The notes below the pieces were generated by a model. That model was not told where the DNA came from. It was given only the letters and a program-made list of their open reading frames with translations, and ran no database searches. 64,000 nucleotides of DNA from Azadirachta indica. Lineage: Eukaryota; Streptophyta; Magnoliopsida; Sapindales; Meliaceae. Below are positions 27,790-40,523 of the stretch, in pieces (within the stretch, counting starts at the first letter, position 1; every line of letters starts with the position of its first letter). The DNA lies in NCBI GenBank assembly GCA_022749755.1, contig CM040449.1:6157157-6221156 (forward strand). The letters are read 5' to 3'. Position numbers and translations under genes: made by a program.

Positions 27790-29968
27790 GTATTACCAAA
27801 CGAGAGATCTGTTATTGGTTATCCTTGTAATCACGGATGTTCTCTCATCGTCGAGAATTCTCGATGTTGCAGAGCATTTGAAGACATGCCCAAGGATTCC
27901 ATTCGATGCTTTGGAGAACGAAAAAGAATAACCTGATTGATGAAACTGAAAATCTCTGACACGTGTAAACTGATAACAATGTGGAACACACAGTTCAACA
28001 TGCTAGCATGTAAGTCATAATGAATATAGATTTGGGCTGGGCCTATCCCGATCCGCAAAGCATAAGAAGAAAAGCAAAAACAACCCATCAAGCAATGATA
28101 AAAGGGCAATCATACAAATCGGATGCAAATAAATGAATTTGAGTTGATAAACAATTACACCATTAATAATTGAGTGATAAAAATGCGATAATTAATAATA
28201 GTGTTAGGTTGGGTTTCAGTTTAGAGGTTTGAACTATAAATTCACGAATACTTATTTAAGTAATGATATTTTGTTAATAATTAACAAATTTATGATTAGA
28301 TGAATTTATTTATATTTTTTATATTTTAAAAGTAGGTAGTTATATTTGTCACTGTTTAAAAAGTGTTTAATTATATTTAAACAAAAATTTATTAGCATCT
28401 AGGTAAGTAGTATTATAAATATTTTATTATATATATTAAAATATGTAAAAAAAATTTGTTAAACAGATAACACGATTATAAAATAATTAGCATGCTTAAT
28501 AATTATGTTGATTGGAATTCTCAATTATTAACATGATTATAAAATAAATCTAGTTCATGTCAACTTAAAAATATATAATACTGTTATTTGATACAATACA
28601 CCAACAACCTAACTTATCATTTTTAATAAAAATTTATGTGAATTTATGTTGGACGTTGGTATTTTAATCTAATTTTTTAAATATTTATTAAATATCTTAT
28701 AGTTACAGTTTAACAATTAAAATATAAATCGAGATTAATTAAATAATTTTTTATATTGATTTTAGAATATGTTATATTATATTAACTTTGAGTGTTTAAA
28801 CTCCTTAATCTTTAAATTAAAATATTTTTTTTGATATGTAAAGTATTCAAAGTAATGGATTAATAAAATATACAAGAATGATGATTTGAAAAAATATTCT
28901 TAAAACCAAAAAAAAAAAAAGTGATAGATAAATATTCGAAAATATTTAAGGAACGTTAAGTAGATAACGATGAGAGAGTTTAATTTTATATAACTTGGAC
29001 AAATATAACAATAAGAGAATAAAATATTATAAAATTCAATTAATAATAAGATTAATTTATTATAAATTTTAATAGAATGTATTAATAAGTAGGGTGATAA
29101 TAGAATGTATTAAAATGGAAAAAGTTGTGGCTTACACTTGATTGGTTTCGGGATCTTAAACTCAGAAGTAAGAAACTGGGTCTAAAGCTAACCGCAAGCC
29201 CATAGATTATCTTCATTTTTCACTTTATTACAAGCCCATAAAGTTTTTTTCTATATTTGTCTATAAAGTAAATTGTTGGCGTCATGTTTATTTTTGTTGA
29301 TGTGCAAATTGGAGAAGAGAACCAATGAACCAAACTTGCAACAAACTCGTATAAACAAAGTCGGTTGTCAAATAACAGAAGTCAATTTAATATAATACTC
29401 CACACCAATCACGGCTTGCCAAACCAAGACCGCTAAAGTCAAGAACACTGAACAAAATATTAATATTAATTAATTACCCACGCCATTAATATAATATTCG
29501 AGTAATTTGAACTAAGATTAATGACCTAGAAATCAGCGGCAAAATTGACTTCCAGAAACCTTCAAATTTTATGCGCTTCCAGATGCGTTCCCATCATTCA
29601 TACATGTTTCACGAAAAGTCCACGACTGCCTTTCAAATTTAAACCAAACCCATTCTTTTCTCCCCGTGTTATCTAGAAAATGGAAAAGTTTTTGAACATA
29701 ATATGTAGTATGTACTGTGTACATCATTATTATCATGTTTCTTCTTTTTGTCTTGAAATTTTCATGCCTTCACGAAAACCACATTCACTTCAATTGGCAT
29801 GTCCTTTGTGTGCTTGCATGTTTGTTTCGTGTGAGCTTAGCTTTAAGATGGAGCAGCATGCAAAGGAATCACCGGCATTTTTTTTAATGGCATAACTAAC
29901 TACCCGCTAATCGTTTCTTGTAAACCATTATTTCCTCGGGTGCAAGACTTCTCGCATGTGGTAAAACT

Positions 29969-29997
29969 GCTTTTTGGTAAGTGCTGAACCAAAAAGC
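29969..29997. repeat. Perfect 10-base inverted repeat
   Basis: GCTTTTTGGT at 29969-29978 pairs with ACCAAAAAGC at 29988-29997 across a 9-base loop. Words of this type are common at the ends of plant hAT-like miniature elements, but I found no second end or target duplication. Confidence 0.7.
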
Positions 29998-30435
29998 ACT
30001 TTCCATTCCCACTTCCGATAACATATTACATATTTACTATAATTAAACAACTAAAGGCCGCCCCAAACAAAATGAGAAATGCAATAATTCGAAAAGAATT
30101 GCGTGTCAAATATGTCTGTTCATGGAAACGATGAATTAAATAACCATACAAAAGTTGCATTCCCTCATTCCATAATTGCCCTCCCTCAATCGAGCATTAT
30201 CTCAGCAAAAACCCAGGTGTCAGATCTCGTAATTTGTTGAAAAGGCAAGGGTAATTGTTTCAATTTGATGGCTGAATCGAAATTAGAATGTGACTCGTTG
30301 AAGCGGCACTGCTTTCATTTCTCAAAATTGAACCAAAAACCGTAACTAACTAAACCGCTCTCGAAGAAATTTCAACGAGGCCGCGAACCTTCTCATTTCT
30401 ATTTAACCAAAACGACATAAAAAATCCCGCGTTTC

Positions 30436-33400
30436 ATGGCTTCAATGGAGGTCCAAAGAGACTCTGGCTCCGCGCAAAACGGAGGATCGCCGGTGGAAAG
30501 AAAGGAAATCAAGAACAAAGATAGTAAAAAGAAGACGAAGAAGAATGGCAAGTCTTCGTACTTGCCGAAGTTTTCCTGTTTGCGAATCGAATCGCACGGG
30601 AAGGGAAATATCGACATGGAGGCTGAAACGATTGACGGAGATCGTCCTAGTCCTACGCACCTTGTTGTCATGGTTAACGGTATTATTGGCAGGTTAGTTT
30701 GCTTAATCACATTGTTTTTGCCTTCATGAACGGCCTCTCTTTGGGATCGTGATTACTGATTCAGTTTAATGAAGCGCTTTAAAACTTTATTAGTGTAATG
30801 CTAATTCTTGTTTTCTCTGGTTATACGTAGTGCTCAAAATTGGAGATATGCTGCAAAACAGTTTATCCGCAAGTATCCTGAGGATCTTATTGTTCACTGT
30901 GAGTTATTCTGTAATTCTTGAATCTCATTTGTGTTGAAAAACAAATGAATGTTGTTCTGTATAGTTATTATTGTGAGTATCATATACTGTTTAATGTTCT
31001 GAGGATCAACTTATGAGCTTAATTTGTGCTTGTTTATATCATTAAAGAGTCCATATCTAGATAACACGCAGCAAGTTTGGATGTGTAATAATTTGGAATA
31101 TTGGACTTCCGATTCAATTGTTGATGGTTGATGGTTTACGGTATTTTATTTAAAGTACTTTCTAGTTTCTTCTGCACATGGGAATGAGTTTTTAGGTTAA
31201 TGATAATAAAGTTTTGGCAGTGTGTAGTGGCTCATTCGTTCATGTTTTCTAGTTTGAGTTCTTGAGCGCCTACTCACTTACTTGATCAGTTGTTATCTTT
31301 GACTTTTGAGAGTATATTTTCTTATCTGCTAATGGGTTAAATCCATTGTTCTTGAATGCATCTTCACGCCTCTGTCTGCACACTTCCATATGCTTTACTT
31401 TTGGTTTATGTTATGAGATAAATTTTATATGATTAATTTGCAATGCAGGCAGTGAGTGTAATTATTCGATGCTGACATTTGATGGTGTTGATATAATGGG
31501 AGACAGGTTAGCAGCAGAGGTCAGTTTATTGTTTAGTTATTTAATCATTTATGTTTTTTCTCTGATTGTAATTCTTTTAACAAATAGGAGTTTCTCTCTT
31601 TCAGCTTTGGATTAGGTTAGTTATGTAGCAGCTTTATATATGTTTGAAAGAGTTGGTAACTTGGTGCCACAAGTTGGAAATTTCTAAATGTACTGTTTCT
31701 TTCAGGTAATATCAGTCATAAAACGTCACTCAAGCGTTCAGAAGATCTCATTTATTGGTCATTCCTTAGGAGGCCTGATAGCAAGGTTTGCTATTGCCAG
31801 GCTTTATGAACGAGATGTCACAGGGGAACTTCCCCAAGGGAATGGTGAATCTCAGAATGATGGAAATGTGACAGGGGAACTTCCTCAAGGGAGTGGTGAA
31901 TCTGAGAATGATGGATCTGGAGATGCTTGCCAGGAAGATAAATTTAAAGGCAAAATTGCTGGGCTGGAACCCATGAACTTTATAACCTGTGCCACTCCTC
32001 ACCTTGGCTCAAGGGGTCATAAGCAGGTGATTCATTTTTACCTTGAATATTCATTTATAAATAATGCTTCCTTTTAGATAATAGTCTCTCCAGTAAATTT
32101 GTAATAGAGAAGCAATCTGGAATTCATATAATTTTCTCTCATTGATTATTGTGTATGGATTTTCTGTCAAGTCACTGAACTAACCAAAACCATCTGTTTT
32201 TTCTTTTAAAATTTTATTTCATTCTCTTTATTAGGATGCATAACCGGTATTCTTTCTTTGGTGCTGGCTATTTATAAAAGTGCAAATTGAACGACACGTG
32301 TTGTATTGGCATCACATACATATAGTTTTCTTATTCTCTGGCTCCTTTTTGTCAGGTCCCAGTGTTTTGTGGCTTTTACACTCTGGAAAAAGCAGCAGCC
32401 CGTACATCCTGGTTACTTGGAAGAACCGGGAAACATCTATTTTTGACTGACTGTGATGAAGGGAAACCTCCACTTCTTCTCCGTATGGTCAGTGATTGTG
32501 AAGATCTTAAATTTATGTGAGTCTTTGTAAACTTATCATGTTTGAATTGAAGCATATGAGGTCTCAATATGATTCCATTTGATTCCACAACTTGTAATCA
32601 TTGTAATCTTCTCTTTCTTGTGTCTGCAGATCTGCTTTGCAGTCCTTCAGACGCCGTGTAGCCTATGCGAATGCACGCTGTGATCGTATCCTCTAACTTA
32701 TCTTTTATTTTTTGAATTATTTTTGTCTAAAGACATGCAGTTGTATGAATAAGCAGCTGCATAATTGTTTAAACCTAATTTTATAATACTTAGGCAATAG
32801 ATGAACTTGAGTGACTGGTTGGACTTTGACCAGTACTCTTAACATAATCCCCTTTTGACATACATTCTACTTGTACAAAGAACTTAACACTCTTTGTAGA
32901 CCTTGTGGGATGGAGTACATCATCTCTACGGCATCCAAGTGAACTCCCAAAGGTAACTATGAAGCCTATTGTGAAAGCTTTTAATTTCATTATTAGTCAA
33001 TCTCACTGATATTTTAAAATCAGAGGCAACATCTCAAGAGAGGTGACAAATACCCACATATTGTAAATGTGGAGACAGCAAAAACTGCTTCTCAACTCCA
33101 AGCTCGTTTGGAGACCATAGTAAACAGAAGAGAGACTACTGACATGGAAGGTTTGCCAATTAGCTGTCTCTTCGAATTATTTAAAACATATTGCTCTGTA
33201 AATAACTTATATGGTTTTCTTGATGTTCAAATTTTCATCTCATGTGGCAGTAGTAATTTAAACTGTTGACAGATCTTTGCTGGATTTGGTCATACCCTCA
33301 CAGAATTCTTGAGAGGGTGACACTGACAAATTACTTGGATTGGAAAAATATCTTACTTAATTATACAATTTATTTATTCAGATTTTTGAAAACAAGGCAT

Positions 33401-34581
33401 GCATTAATTTCCTCATCACTGAATATGTGTTAACATGAAAATGCAGTTGCCTATATATGCATTATATTGTGAAGACAGGGGTTAAAACAGGGTCGACTTT
33501 TCATATTTCTATGCTGTCATTTCCACATGTTGCTCATCAGTTGTGAAAATGAGGAACAAGCTGAGCTACTATAATTTTATAACTGGATCATAAAAATTTT
33601 ACATTTTGTTTTCTGACAAGTATATATTTTAAAAATTCACAATTTTGAAAATCAAGGTTACTATCTGGGTCAAAAAACTCCTATTTGGATTAATCATGGG
33701 TTACTCAAATTGATCACGGGGTTACAGTTTAATTTTGTTATCGTCCTAAGAGGTTCCCATGTGCTGGGATGTGCTAATTGTGAGTCCTATTAAAGCTGAA
33801 TGGTAAAGTGTTTAGACAGTCCATTCAAAAGTTGCTGAAATGGATTGGAAGAGTTTGAATAGCTTTTGACACTCTGGAAAGATATAAGTCTGTTATTTCA
33901 AGGGTGATTTAATAACAGTCCAGCGTTAGGAAATAAGGGAGCTGAAGGAAATTGTAGAGAAGATAGGTGTTGTTTTCTACTGTCAGTAAACTACAAACTT
34001 CTAATTAGTTCAACTAGTAATCTGTCATCCTCCTCTTAACTTTGGAATTCTGTACATTGTTAGATGTTGTGAATCACACATTATCATTTGGAACTGGATT
34101 GCATGATTTGGTTGGTTCCCTCGGCATTTCAGTCATTGTAATTGTTACTTGAAGATAATAGTTGATAAATAAATCTAGTCTTTTAGACATAATTTTCTAT
34201 CCTCTAATGATTTTATTATAATTGCAGAGGAAATGCTCAGAGGCTTAACAACTGTAAGCTGGGAACGCGTTGACGTTAGCTTCAGCGGAAGCAAGCAAAG
34301 ATTTCTAGCACACAGTACCATTCAGGTGAGTTTTGTTATTCTCTTTGAATTTCATCTAGGAATTGGAGTTTTGTGTACACGTCTAGGTGCATGAAGTTAA
34401 GGCCTTCTGTATTCTACCCTTTTGTGATTCTTCTTCCGTAATGCAAATAATTTCATTCTGAAGTTCTCTCAAGAGATGCTGGTGTAACATTATTTTCCCC
34501 TCTGTTCAGGTAAAAACCTATTGTATCAATTCTGATGGAGCAGATGTGATCGAACATATGATAGACAATTTTCTCTTGTAA
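30436..34581 (+). CDS. DUF676-type alpha/beta-hydrolase (putative serine lipase)
   Basis: Predicted serine esterase or lipase of the plant DUF676 group; substrate and location are unknown. Ten exons read 30436-30692, 30831-30898, 31449-31519, 31706-32026, 32356-32516, 32630-32685, 32900-32952, 33024-33150, 34228-34325 and 34510-34581, giving 427 residues, all joins in frame. After a basic N-terminus (about 1-50), the fold starts at HLVVMVNGIIG. The nucleophile elbow is IGHSLGGL with S152. Later family blocks include TCATPHLGSRGHKQVPVFCG and YANARCDHLVGWSTSSLR, and the C-terminus has VSWERVDVSFSG. Between the elbow and the TPHLGS block sits an acidic insert (about residues 169-215) built from a tandem 17-residue duplication, which may be variable between species. 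Intron 8 is the longest, at about 1.08 kb. The nearest Arabidopsis gene from memory is At1g10040. Confidence 0.93.
31814..31915 (+). repeat. 51-base in-frame tandem duplication inside the lipase exon 4
   Basis: Two copies of 51 bases, 31814-31864 and 31865-31915, match at 46 positions. Each encodes (D/N)VTGELPQG(N/S)GES(Q/E)NDG. Three of the five differences change an amino acid clearly and one changes only codon wobble, so the copies are fairly young. It preserves frame and lies just after the catalytic elbow. Confidence 0.95.
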
Positions 34582-35816
34582 ATGTTGCCAACACGATAGT
34601 TTCCTTGCCAATGCCCTCTTGACATATTTGTTATCACAGAGAAATTTTTGGGTGACTAAAAAAAGTCAAGGAATTACGGTGGATTTGAAAATCGGATGCT
34701 CGCCGTAATGAGAAAGAGAATTTTCATTATTTTCAGAAAAAGGTATTAAAACATATCAATTTACTGAGCGCTACTTCGTTCAGCACAAAGAAGTCTGAAA
34801 GTCAAATTCTGCTCACACTATGATCAGGGAGGCAATCCTTTTGTAACACTACATCCGTTGATGTTTGTTGTACCAACAGATATGAGAGTATATAGTTCAG
34901 GTTACATGAGACTGAACGAAGCAGATGTAATTTCGCTAAGTGACAAAATAAAATATAAAAATCGTGATGTATTATGTGACGTTTTGCAATGTCACAAACG
35001 GATACTTTTCTGTTAGCGGAGAATTCCTGAAAGGGTTGGCAGCAAATTGTTGCTATTTCCAAGTGGCCGTGAATTTGCAGGTAAAATCACACCCACCACC
35101 ATGCTCATTTTTTTTTGCGATTTCCACTTCGGGGATCCTCAGACAACTCCATGGTCATGGTCTATTCGTGTTTTGGCATCGTTGGGTAATATATAGAGCA
35201 GTAACTCTTCCCATGAAGTAGAGAAAAGGATGTTAGCGTGTTGGAGTAAATTTGCTCGGAGCCCAAAACACAAAACGTGGGGGACAAATTGAAAACTCTC
35301 TATTTTGGAAAACTCTCTTTCATTTGATATTTGCCGGTCTCCTTAGTTGCTGTTTTTTGTATTCATTCACAATCTCCCTCTTACTGTTTTGCTGTGCTGT
35401 CCATTCCTTGTTTTCTTGCTCTGCTGCTATAACAGTTCATTTTTTCTTCTCTTTTTTTCATGTGTATTCCTTGGTTTTTTGGTGGCTCATGAAACGAGGT
35501 CAATGTCATTGCCTTTTCGGTTGAGGTCCTGCCTCTCCTCCTCTTTTAGCCTCATTCTATTTAATCCTTTTGCCTTCCACGTTCCAGAGAGAGAGAAATA
35601 AAGATATGTGCAAGGTTACCAAGTAAAGTTAGCCATCTATTCTGCATTATGAAGTGAGGTGGCATTCGATCACTGAAAAGTATCTTGTGACACTTTTTAG
35701 CAAATCAAATTCAGTTCTATTCTACACTGCCAACTATTCCTTTTTTCCCCTTCACTTTGTTCATACTCTAGTTATCCCTTGTCAAGGCTTTGTATACTCT
35801 TTTTCTCTGAAAGGAA
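34582..35816. other. Spacer between lipase and EPFL2 genes
   Basis: Lipase 3' untranslated sequence should occupy the left part. The right part (about 35,300-35,816) is T- and CT-rich and is probably the promoter and leader of the EPFL2-like gene. Open frames such as 35252-35524 are rich in Phe, Cys and Leu because of the pyrimidine bias and are not convincing genes. Confidence 0.5.
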
Positions 35817-36397
35817 ATGGGTAGCTCTCAAAATTACGTTTGTTGCCACAGAAATAGAAACCTCATTTTTTCCTTGCTCTTCCTCTTGGCTTCAAGCTTG
35901 ACACAAGTGAGATTCATGGCTGAAGGTAAGCATAAGCATACCCTTATTAATTTAAGTTCCAAAAATGAAAACAAATGAAAAATCCAGTTTTGTTTTTCTC
36001 ACTTTCAGTTTCTCATTTCCTATAGGTAGAGCAGTATCCAAACTAGTTGAAGCTGCACAGGTATGTTCTCACAATATTCTACATCACAGTGAACTTTTCT
36101 AGTTATCGAAATTTGGAAGTTAATAATTAAAATTTCAAATTTTATACACAGAAAGGAGTCGAAGCAGAAAAGATGGTGGTGATGAGAAGTATGATAGGTT
36201 CAAGGCCACCGAAATGTGAGAGAAGGTGCAGCTCTTGCACGCACTGTGAAGCAGTTCAAGTCCCAGTAATAACACAAGCAGTTGGCCACAAGAGAAGTCA
36301 TTTCTCTGCAGTTGCATACTCAAGAGGTGATGATATCTCCAATTACAAACCCATGAGCTGGAAATGCAAGTGCGGCAACTTGATTTTCAATCCTTAA
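35817..36397 (+). CDS. EPFL2: EPIDERMAL PATTERNING FACTOR-like secreted peptide, EPFL2 type
   Basis: Secreted cysteine-rich peptide ligand for ERECTA-family receptor kinases; EPFL2 relatives act in leaf margin teeth, ovule spacing and shoot growth. Three exons read 35817-35925, 36026-36060 and 36152-36397, giving 129 residues, the family's usual size. A basic start is followed by a hydrophobic signal segment (about 16-30, FSLLFLLASSL). The mature part has six cysteines: CERRCSSCTHC (C70, C74, C77, C80) and WKCKCG (C120, C122). The tail RGDDISNYKPMSWKCKCG and the GSRPPKC entry fit EPFL2 rather than EPFL1, EPF1/2 or STOMAGEN. The variable loop between the cysteine clusters is about 40 residues. 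The start ATG is the first in frame and gives the signal peptide. Confidence 0.93.
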
Positions 36398-39300
36398 AAA
36401 CTTGTTTGCCCAACAAGAGAATCCACAAGCTAGAGCTCTGTATCTACGCCTTCAATTGTACACTTCCTTCTGTTTCCCCTTCTGCTGTAACCTTTGTAGA
36501 GGTCTTTTTCTTTTTTCCAAGCTGTTGTTTTACCTTTTTCTGTAACGATTCCTTTGTTTTTTTCCTTAATGACATCATTCGTACAAATTATGAGTAATCT
36601 AACGACAGTTATTGAGTAAAATGTAAGAAGAGAAGGGCGGATTTTGAACAGCAAAAACAAATAATATACAGAACTTGGCAGGGGTGGCATTAATTACAAT
36701 GTTCTTTTTTCCCTTTCTTTTTTTATTTTTTTCCTGAACCAATTAATTACAATATTCTTAAAAATAATTTGATGGATGATGCATGGGGAGGGGGTTGTTA
36801 ATTTTGATGGTAAAGTGACGAAATGGGGTGTATTCAAAAGAGATAGAGATGTGGGGAGAGATGAGATGGATGCGTACCGAGTATGTCAGAATCAGACAGT
36901 TCTGCTTTCGTATCTTACAAGATTTGTGTATCAGAGAGAAAGCCTGTGCCTTTCCTCTGCAATTAGACAGCCCACCTCGAAGGGATAAAATCCAAATCAT
37001 ACCACATCATCTTCTATTTTTCCCTTCTTATTTACCTATTAGTGGGAGATTAGAGAAAGAAATAATTGAATAATTATATAAAATGTTAGTGTCTTGAGGA
37101 ATAATATTGCGGGGAGAAAGGGAGAGGGTGTAGACAATTAATGGCACATCAATTGTGGCTCCGATAATATGCAGAGTGGAAGTGAAAGGCTCATGATCGT
37201 CATTCATGATGTTTGCTCTCGGCTGCCGTGTGCTGTCTGCATTTTTTTTCTTCTCTTCGCCTACTTGGAATGCAATCAAATGATAGGATCTTTCATGGTA
37301 GCACCCTTTGGGTTTGGTTAGTTACTTCGTCAAAATCTCTCTTATTTAGAGAATAGACAGATCTATGACCGCTGACGTTTTAAGTGCGGTCAAAACTAAA
37401 TCTGTTTAAATGTAGAGTAAAGATAACATTTTTTCCAAATGGGTGTTTTTTTCCTTACACTCAGCTGTTATATTTACCCAGGTGAGAGCAAAACTTTCAA
37501 CTTTGGTGAAATGTTTTTCCTCTTGTAAAGTCCACTTTTGAGGAGTTAAAGCTGGACCAAAAATTACACAAGGTAATCGAAACTGCAACCTGGACAGAAA
37601 AGCCGTGAATGACTGAACGTGAGTCCTTTCCGCATGGAAACATGAGCACCCCAGACTTTACCCCCCAAAAGAACTCGTCGGAATGAGAGGGTAATTTCCA
37701 CCTCGTAGATTCCATTTTACTCTTTGCACAAAGTAGGAAACCATCGGCCTACTTTCAAGTTATAGACAAGACAGAAGCATTCATTCAGTCTAAGCAAACA
37801 ATTTTCTACTACTACAAGTACAACACTCTACTTCCTTCCAAACATATTTCATGTAAAGTTGGTCACGATATGAGAGATATTACTCCTAGTTGTAAAATCA
37901 TTTCTGTTGTCTCTTTGTCCTTTGCGATATTCCATACTTGGATTAAGGCCTTCATTGCAAACGGGACTACCCCTCTTAGGTAATCAAAAGTTGGGTTCCA
38001 GCCCAGACAGTACCAGACCCACCTAACCTAGCAGCCTAAATGAACAGTATGATTACACTTAACGCATTACTCATTAAAAAAAAATTAATAAACAAAAAAA
38101 ATGAGTTTTATCTTTTTGACATTTTTTTTTAAAAAAACTCATGATTGTTTACCTGTTAAACATACGCTCACGAAACATGAAACAAAGAAATACAACGTTT
38201 AATTCTATAATATTTAAAAGAAATTCAAACTATTCTTATATAATTAAAAAGGTAAGACCATAACGACAGAATTGTAGAGTGTTTTTTTTTTTTTCCTTAT
38301 TTAATGTTAAGTAAATTTGTATAATTTTTTTTTTAAAAAGGATTAATTTAAGTAATATTTTGAAAAAACAACTCTTTGGATTAAATTATGTCTTGCTATT
38401 ATGATCGATGTAAACTATTCCTGCTAAGGACCACTGTTTACCCGGACCTACGTTTTCTTTGGCATACAACGGATTCATAACGATAATTGCCGAGTGCTAC
38501 ACAGGTTGAAGTGACGGTAGTAAGGACAAAGAAACGAAGTCGTTTTTAGGCTAAAATTGACACAATTATTGTAGCCATACATAGCAGCGAAGTATGCAAC
38601 AACCGGCCTAACTAAATTAAATGCTACGAACAGATTTTTACTGAATCCTGCTCACTAACTACCCGAGTGTTCTCAGAAACACACATATTTCATACTCTTT
38701 AACCACTGACTTTCGCTCACTTTCTCTTCTCTTCTCTTCTGTAATCGCCACTTCTTTGGGACATTAAATGAACCTTCTTCCACAAATAAACAAAGCTTGA
38801 AACTCTTGAGTAATTATAATATTATCAGGATCTGCGAGTTCTCTGGCTTTCTCTAAGGTACTTTTTATTTCCGTTACTTCTTGCAACATTATCTTCTTTC
38901 TCAGGAAATACTTTTGGAATCTGTTGTACTGTTTTGCCTTTTGTTTGTGATTTTTCTTTTTATCAAAATTTGATGTTTTACTGGATTTTGTTGGCTTCTT
39001 TAAGTTGGAATACTCGAATGTTGATATGGGTTTTGTGACTGTTGGGAGTTCTGATTTAAATTTCCAAGTTTAAGCTTGTTGTTTCTTGGACTGGATGATA
39101 CTTTTGGCGCTTAAATGGTTATAGCAGTGTTTACTTCTTGAGGTAGTTCAATTAATTCTGTTACTTATTTGTTCTAGTACTGCATTTCAGCTTCTCAAAA
39201 TCAATTTATTCCTAGCTGTCTTAAAAACAATACGATTTTATGCCCACAATTTTGACACCAGCTTCTAAACACCTATAATTTAACATTTAGTTCATTCCAG

Positions 39301-39929
39301 GGGAAGTGATTCTTGCAGACCATATTGTTAAATTCATAACAATAATTTCTGGAACAGTTCTTTAACTGCCAGTTTGTGTGTGAAAAACCTCAGCTTTTAT
39401 ATATACATATGGTTCATATTTAAAAAAATGTCTTGGGATATCTAACATTACTCTTCTGGAAATAAGAGTGTGAACATTGCCCGTTATCAATTATGTTTCC
39501 TCTTTGAAGTAATGCAATTGTGTCTATCTGCCCCATAATGTTCTATTTAATTGTGGAAGAAAACCATCCATCACCTCATGTGTACATATTTTTGCGAGTT
39601 TGACCTCAGGGACACATTCGCTGGTTGCCACAAATACTTGGAAAAATTTCTGATTGCTTCACTGAGTTGTTGCCTATCAGCTCTATAATGTCCTACCTTG
39701 CTTTCTGTTAAATCTCTTGTGATTTGTAATACTGTAGATTAAGATTTAAAACAAAGCACAGTTTTGTTAGGAACTTTTATTTTGTTATTCTTTATTAAAG
39801 TTCAATTATTCTTTAACTTGCTTTAGTAGGTTATTGTTGACAACTTATTCACTTCATACTAGGTTATTGTTGACTTAGATTTGACACTTTCAACTGATAA
39901 TCTTGAAGAAGATTTATATTTTTCAAAAA
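36398..39929. other. Spacer between EPFL2 and acidic membrane protein genes
   Basis: It holds the EPFL2 3' untranslated region, then AT-rich spacer with poly(A)/poly(T) runs around 38,080-38,340. A CTTCTCTT pyrimidine tract near 38,715 and a possible donor (AAG/GTACTT, about 38,857) suggest that the next gene starts its transcript here. That transcript would have a leader intron of about 1 kb ending near 39,862-39,880. No other gene is supported. Confidence 0.45.
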
Positions 39930-40523
39930 ATGAAAATGTTGAAGCAATCTCCAAGTAAAAACTTGAGATCTAAAGGCTTCAAGGTGAAGCATGTACTTCA
40001 GATATGCCTGTTACTTGCAATTTGCTTCTGGTTGCTTCACCAAGTGAGACACTCCTATGGGGAAAGGAAGGCATATGAGCAGCGCGCTGGAAAACTAGTA
40101 GAAATGCAAAATGAGCATAAAAGCATAAAACTTGGCAGAAGGGATCTTCGTTCTCCAATACAGCAAACAACTTCGGACACAGATAAACAAGGAGATGGAG
40201 GAGAATTTGGGGTAGAGTCTGATGAGAAGGAGATGATTAAACCTGAAAATAGCAAGGATGAAGGAAGAGGAGGTGGAGATGATGAGATAGATGGAAATGA
40301 CCAAGAGAAGTCAGAAGAGGAGGACTCTGAAGAAGTCGAGGACCTCATTGATGAAGAGGATAGGGAGCGGGAAGATGAAACTGAAGAGCAAGAGAGCCAA
40401 GAGTTGGAAAATGAAGTTGAAGATGAAAGATTGTTAGTAACTCAAGGTCAATATGAAGGCAATAGCAATGCCAAAGCAAGAAAGGAGCAATCCAATAGTA
40501 ATATTGGAGCACATAACAGTTAA
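39930..40523 (+). CDS. Acidic single-pass membrane protein, plant-specific, unknown function
   Basis: Single exon, 197 residues from the ATG at 39930; a second ATG two codons later gives the start MLKQSPSKN, which may be the real one. Frame extension upstream to 39903 has no ATG. A basic head (KNLRSKGFKVKH) precedes one hydrophobic helix at about residues 21-38, so a type II or signal-anchor topology is likely. The rest is hydrophilic and strongly acidic, with Glu/Asp runs from about 85 to 170 (EEEDSEEVEDLIDEEDRE), probably disordered. I recall similar uncharacterised plant proteins with the head RSKGFKVKHxLQICLL; Arabidopsis At4g37820, next to EPFL2 there too, is the likely counterpart. No enzymatic motif is present and no function should be inferred. 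Confidence 0.85.
   Translation: MKMLKQSPSKNLRSKGFKVKHVLQICLLLAICFWLLHQVRHSYGERKAYEQRAGKLVEMQNEHKSIKLGRRDLRSPIQQTTSDTDKQGDGGEFGVESDEKEMIKPENSKDEGRGGGDDEIDGNDQEKSEEEDSEEVEDLIDEEDREREDETEEQESQELENEVEDERLLVTQGQYEGNSNAKARKEQSNSNIGAHNS

Larger units (their letters stand above)
26409..30435. other. Divergent spacer between xylanase and lipase genes
   Basis: The two genes are transcribed away from each other, so both promoters lie here. From about 28,130 to 29,120 the DNA is extremely AT-rich without a recognisable element. A short imperfect direct repeat lies at 27,724-27,789 and a small hairpin at 29,969-29,997. Short open frames such as 27683-27931 have no family signature. Confidence 0.5.

Noticed and set aside
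27683..27931. 82-codon plus-strand frame
   Set aside because: Contains an imperfect tandem duplication and no family signature; no support as a gene.
28140..29120. Very AT-rich stretch suspected to be a second copy of the foldback element
   Set aside because: I compared its edges with the ends at 47,192 and 48,464 and found no shared words or inverted arms.
35252..35601. Phe/Cys/Leu-rich frames upstream of EPFL2
   Set aside because: They come from a pyrimidine-rich probable leader and promoter, overlap each other in different frames and match nothing.
39903..39929. Upstream extension of the acidic membrane protein frame
   Set aside because: The extension begins with TTG; the first ATG in frame is at 39,930 and matches the family head.
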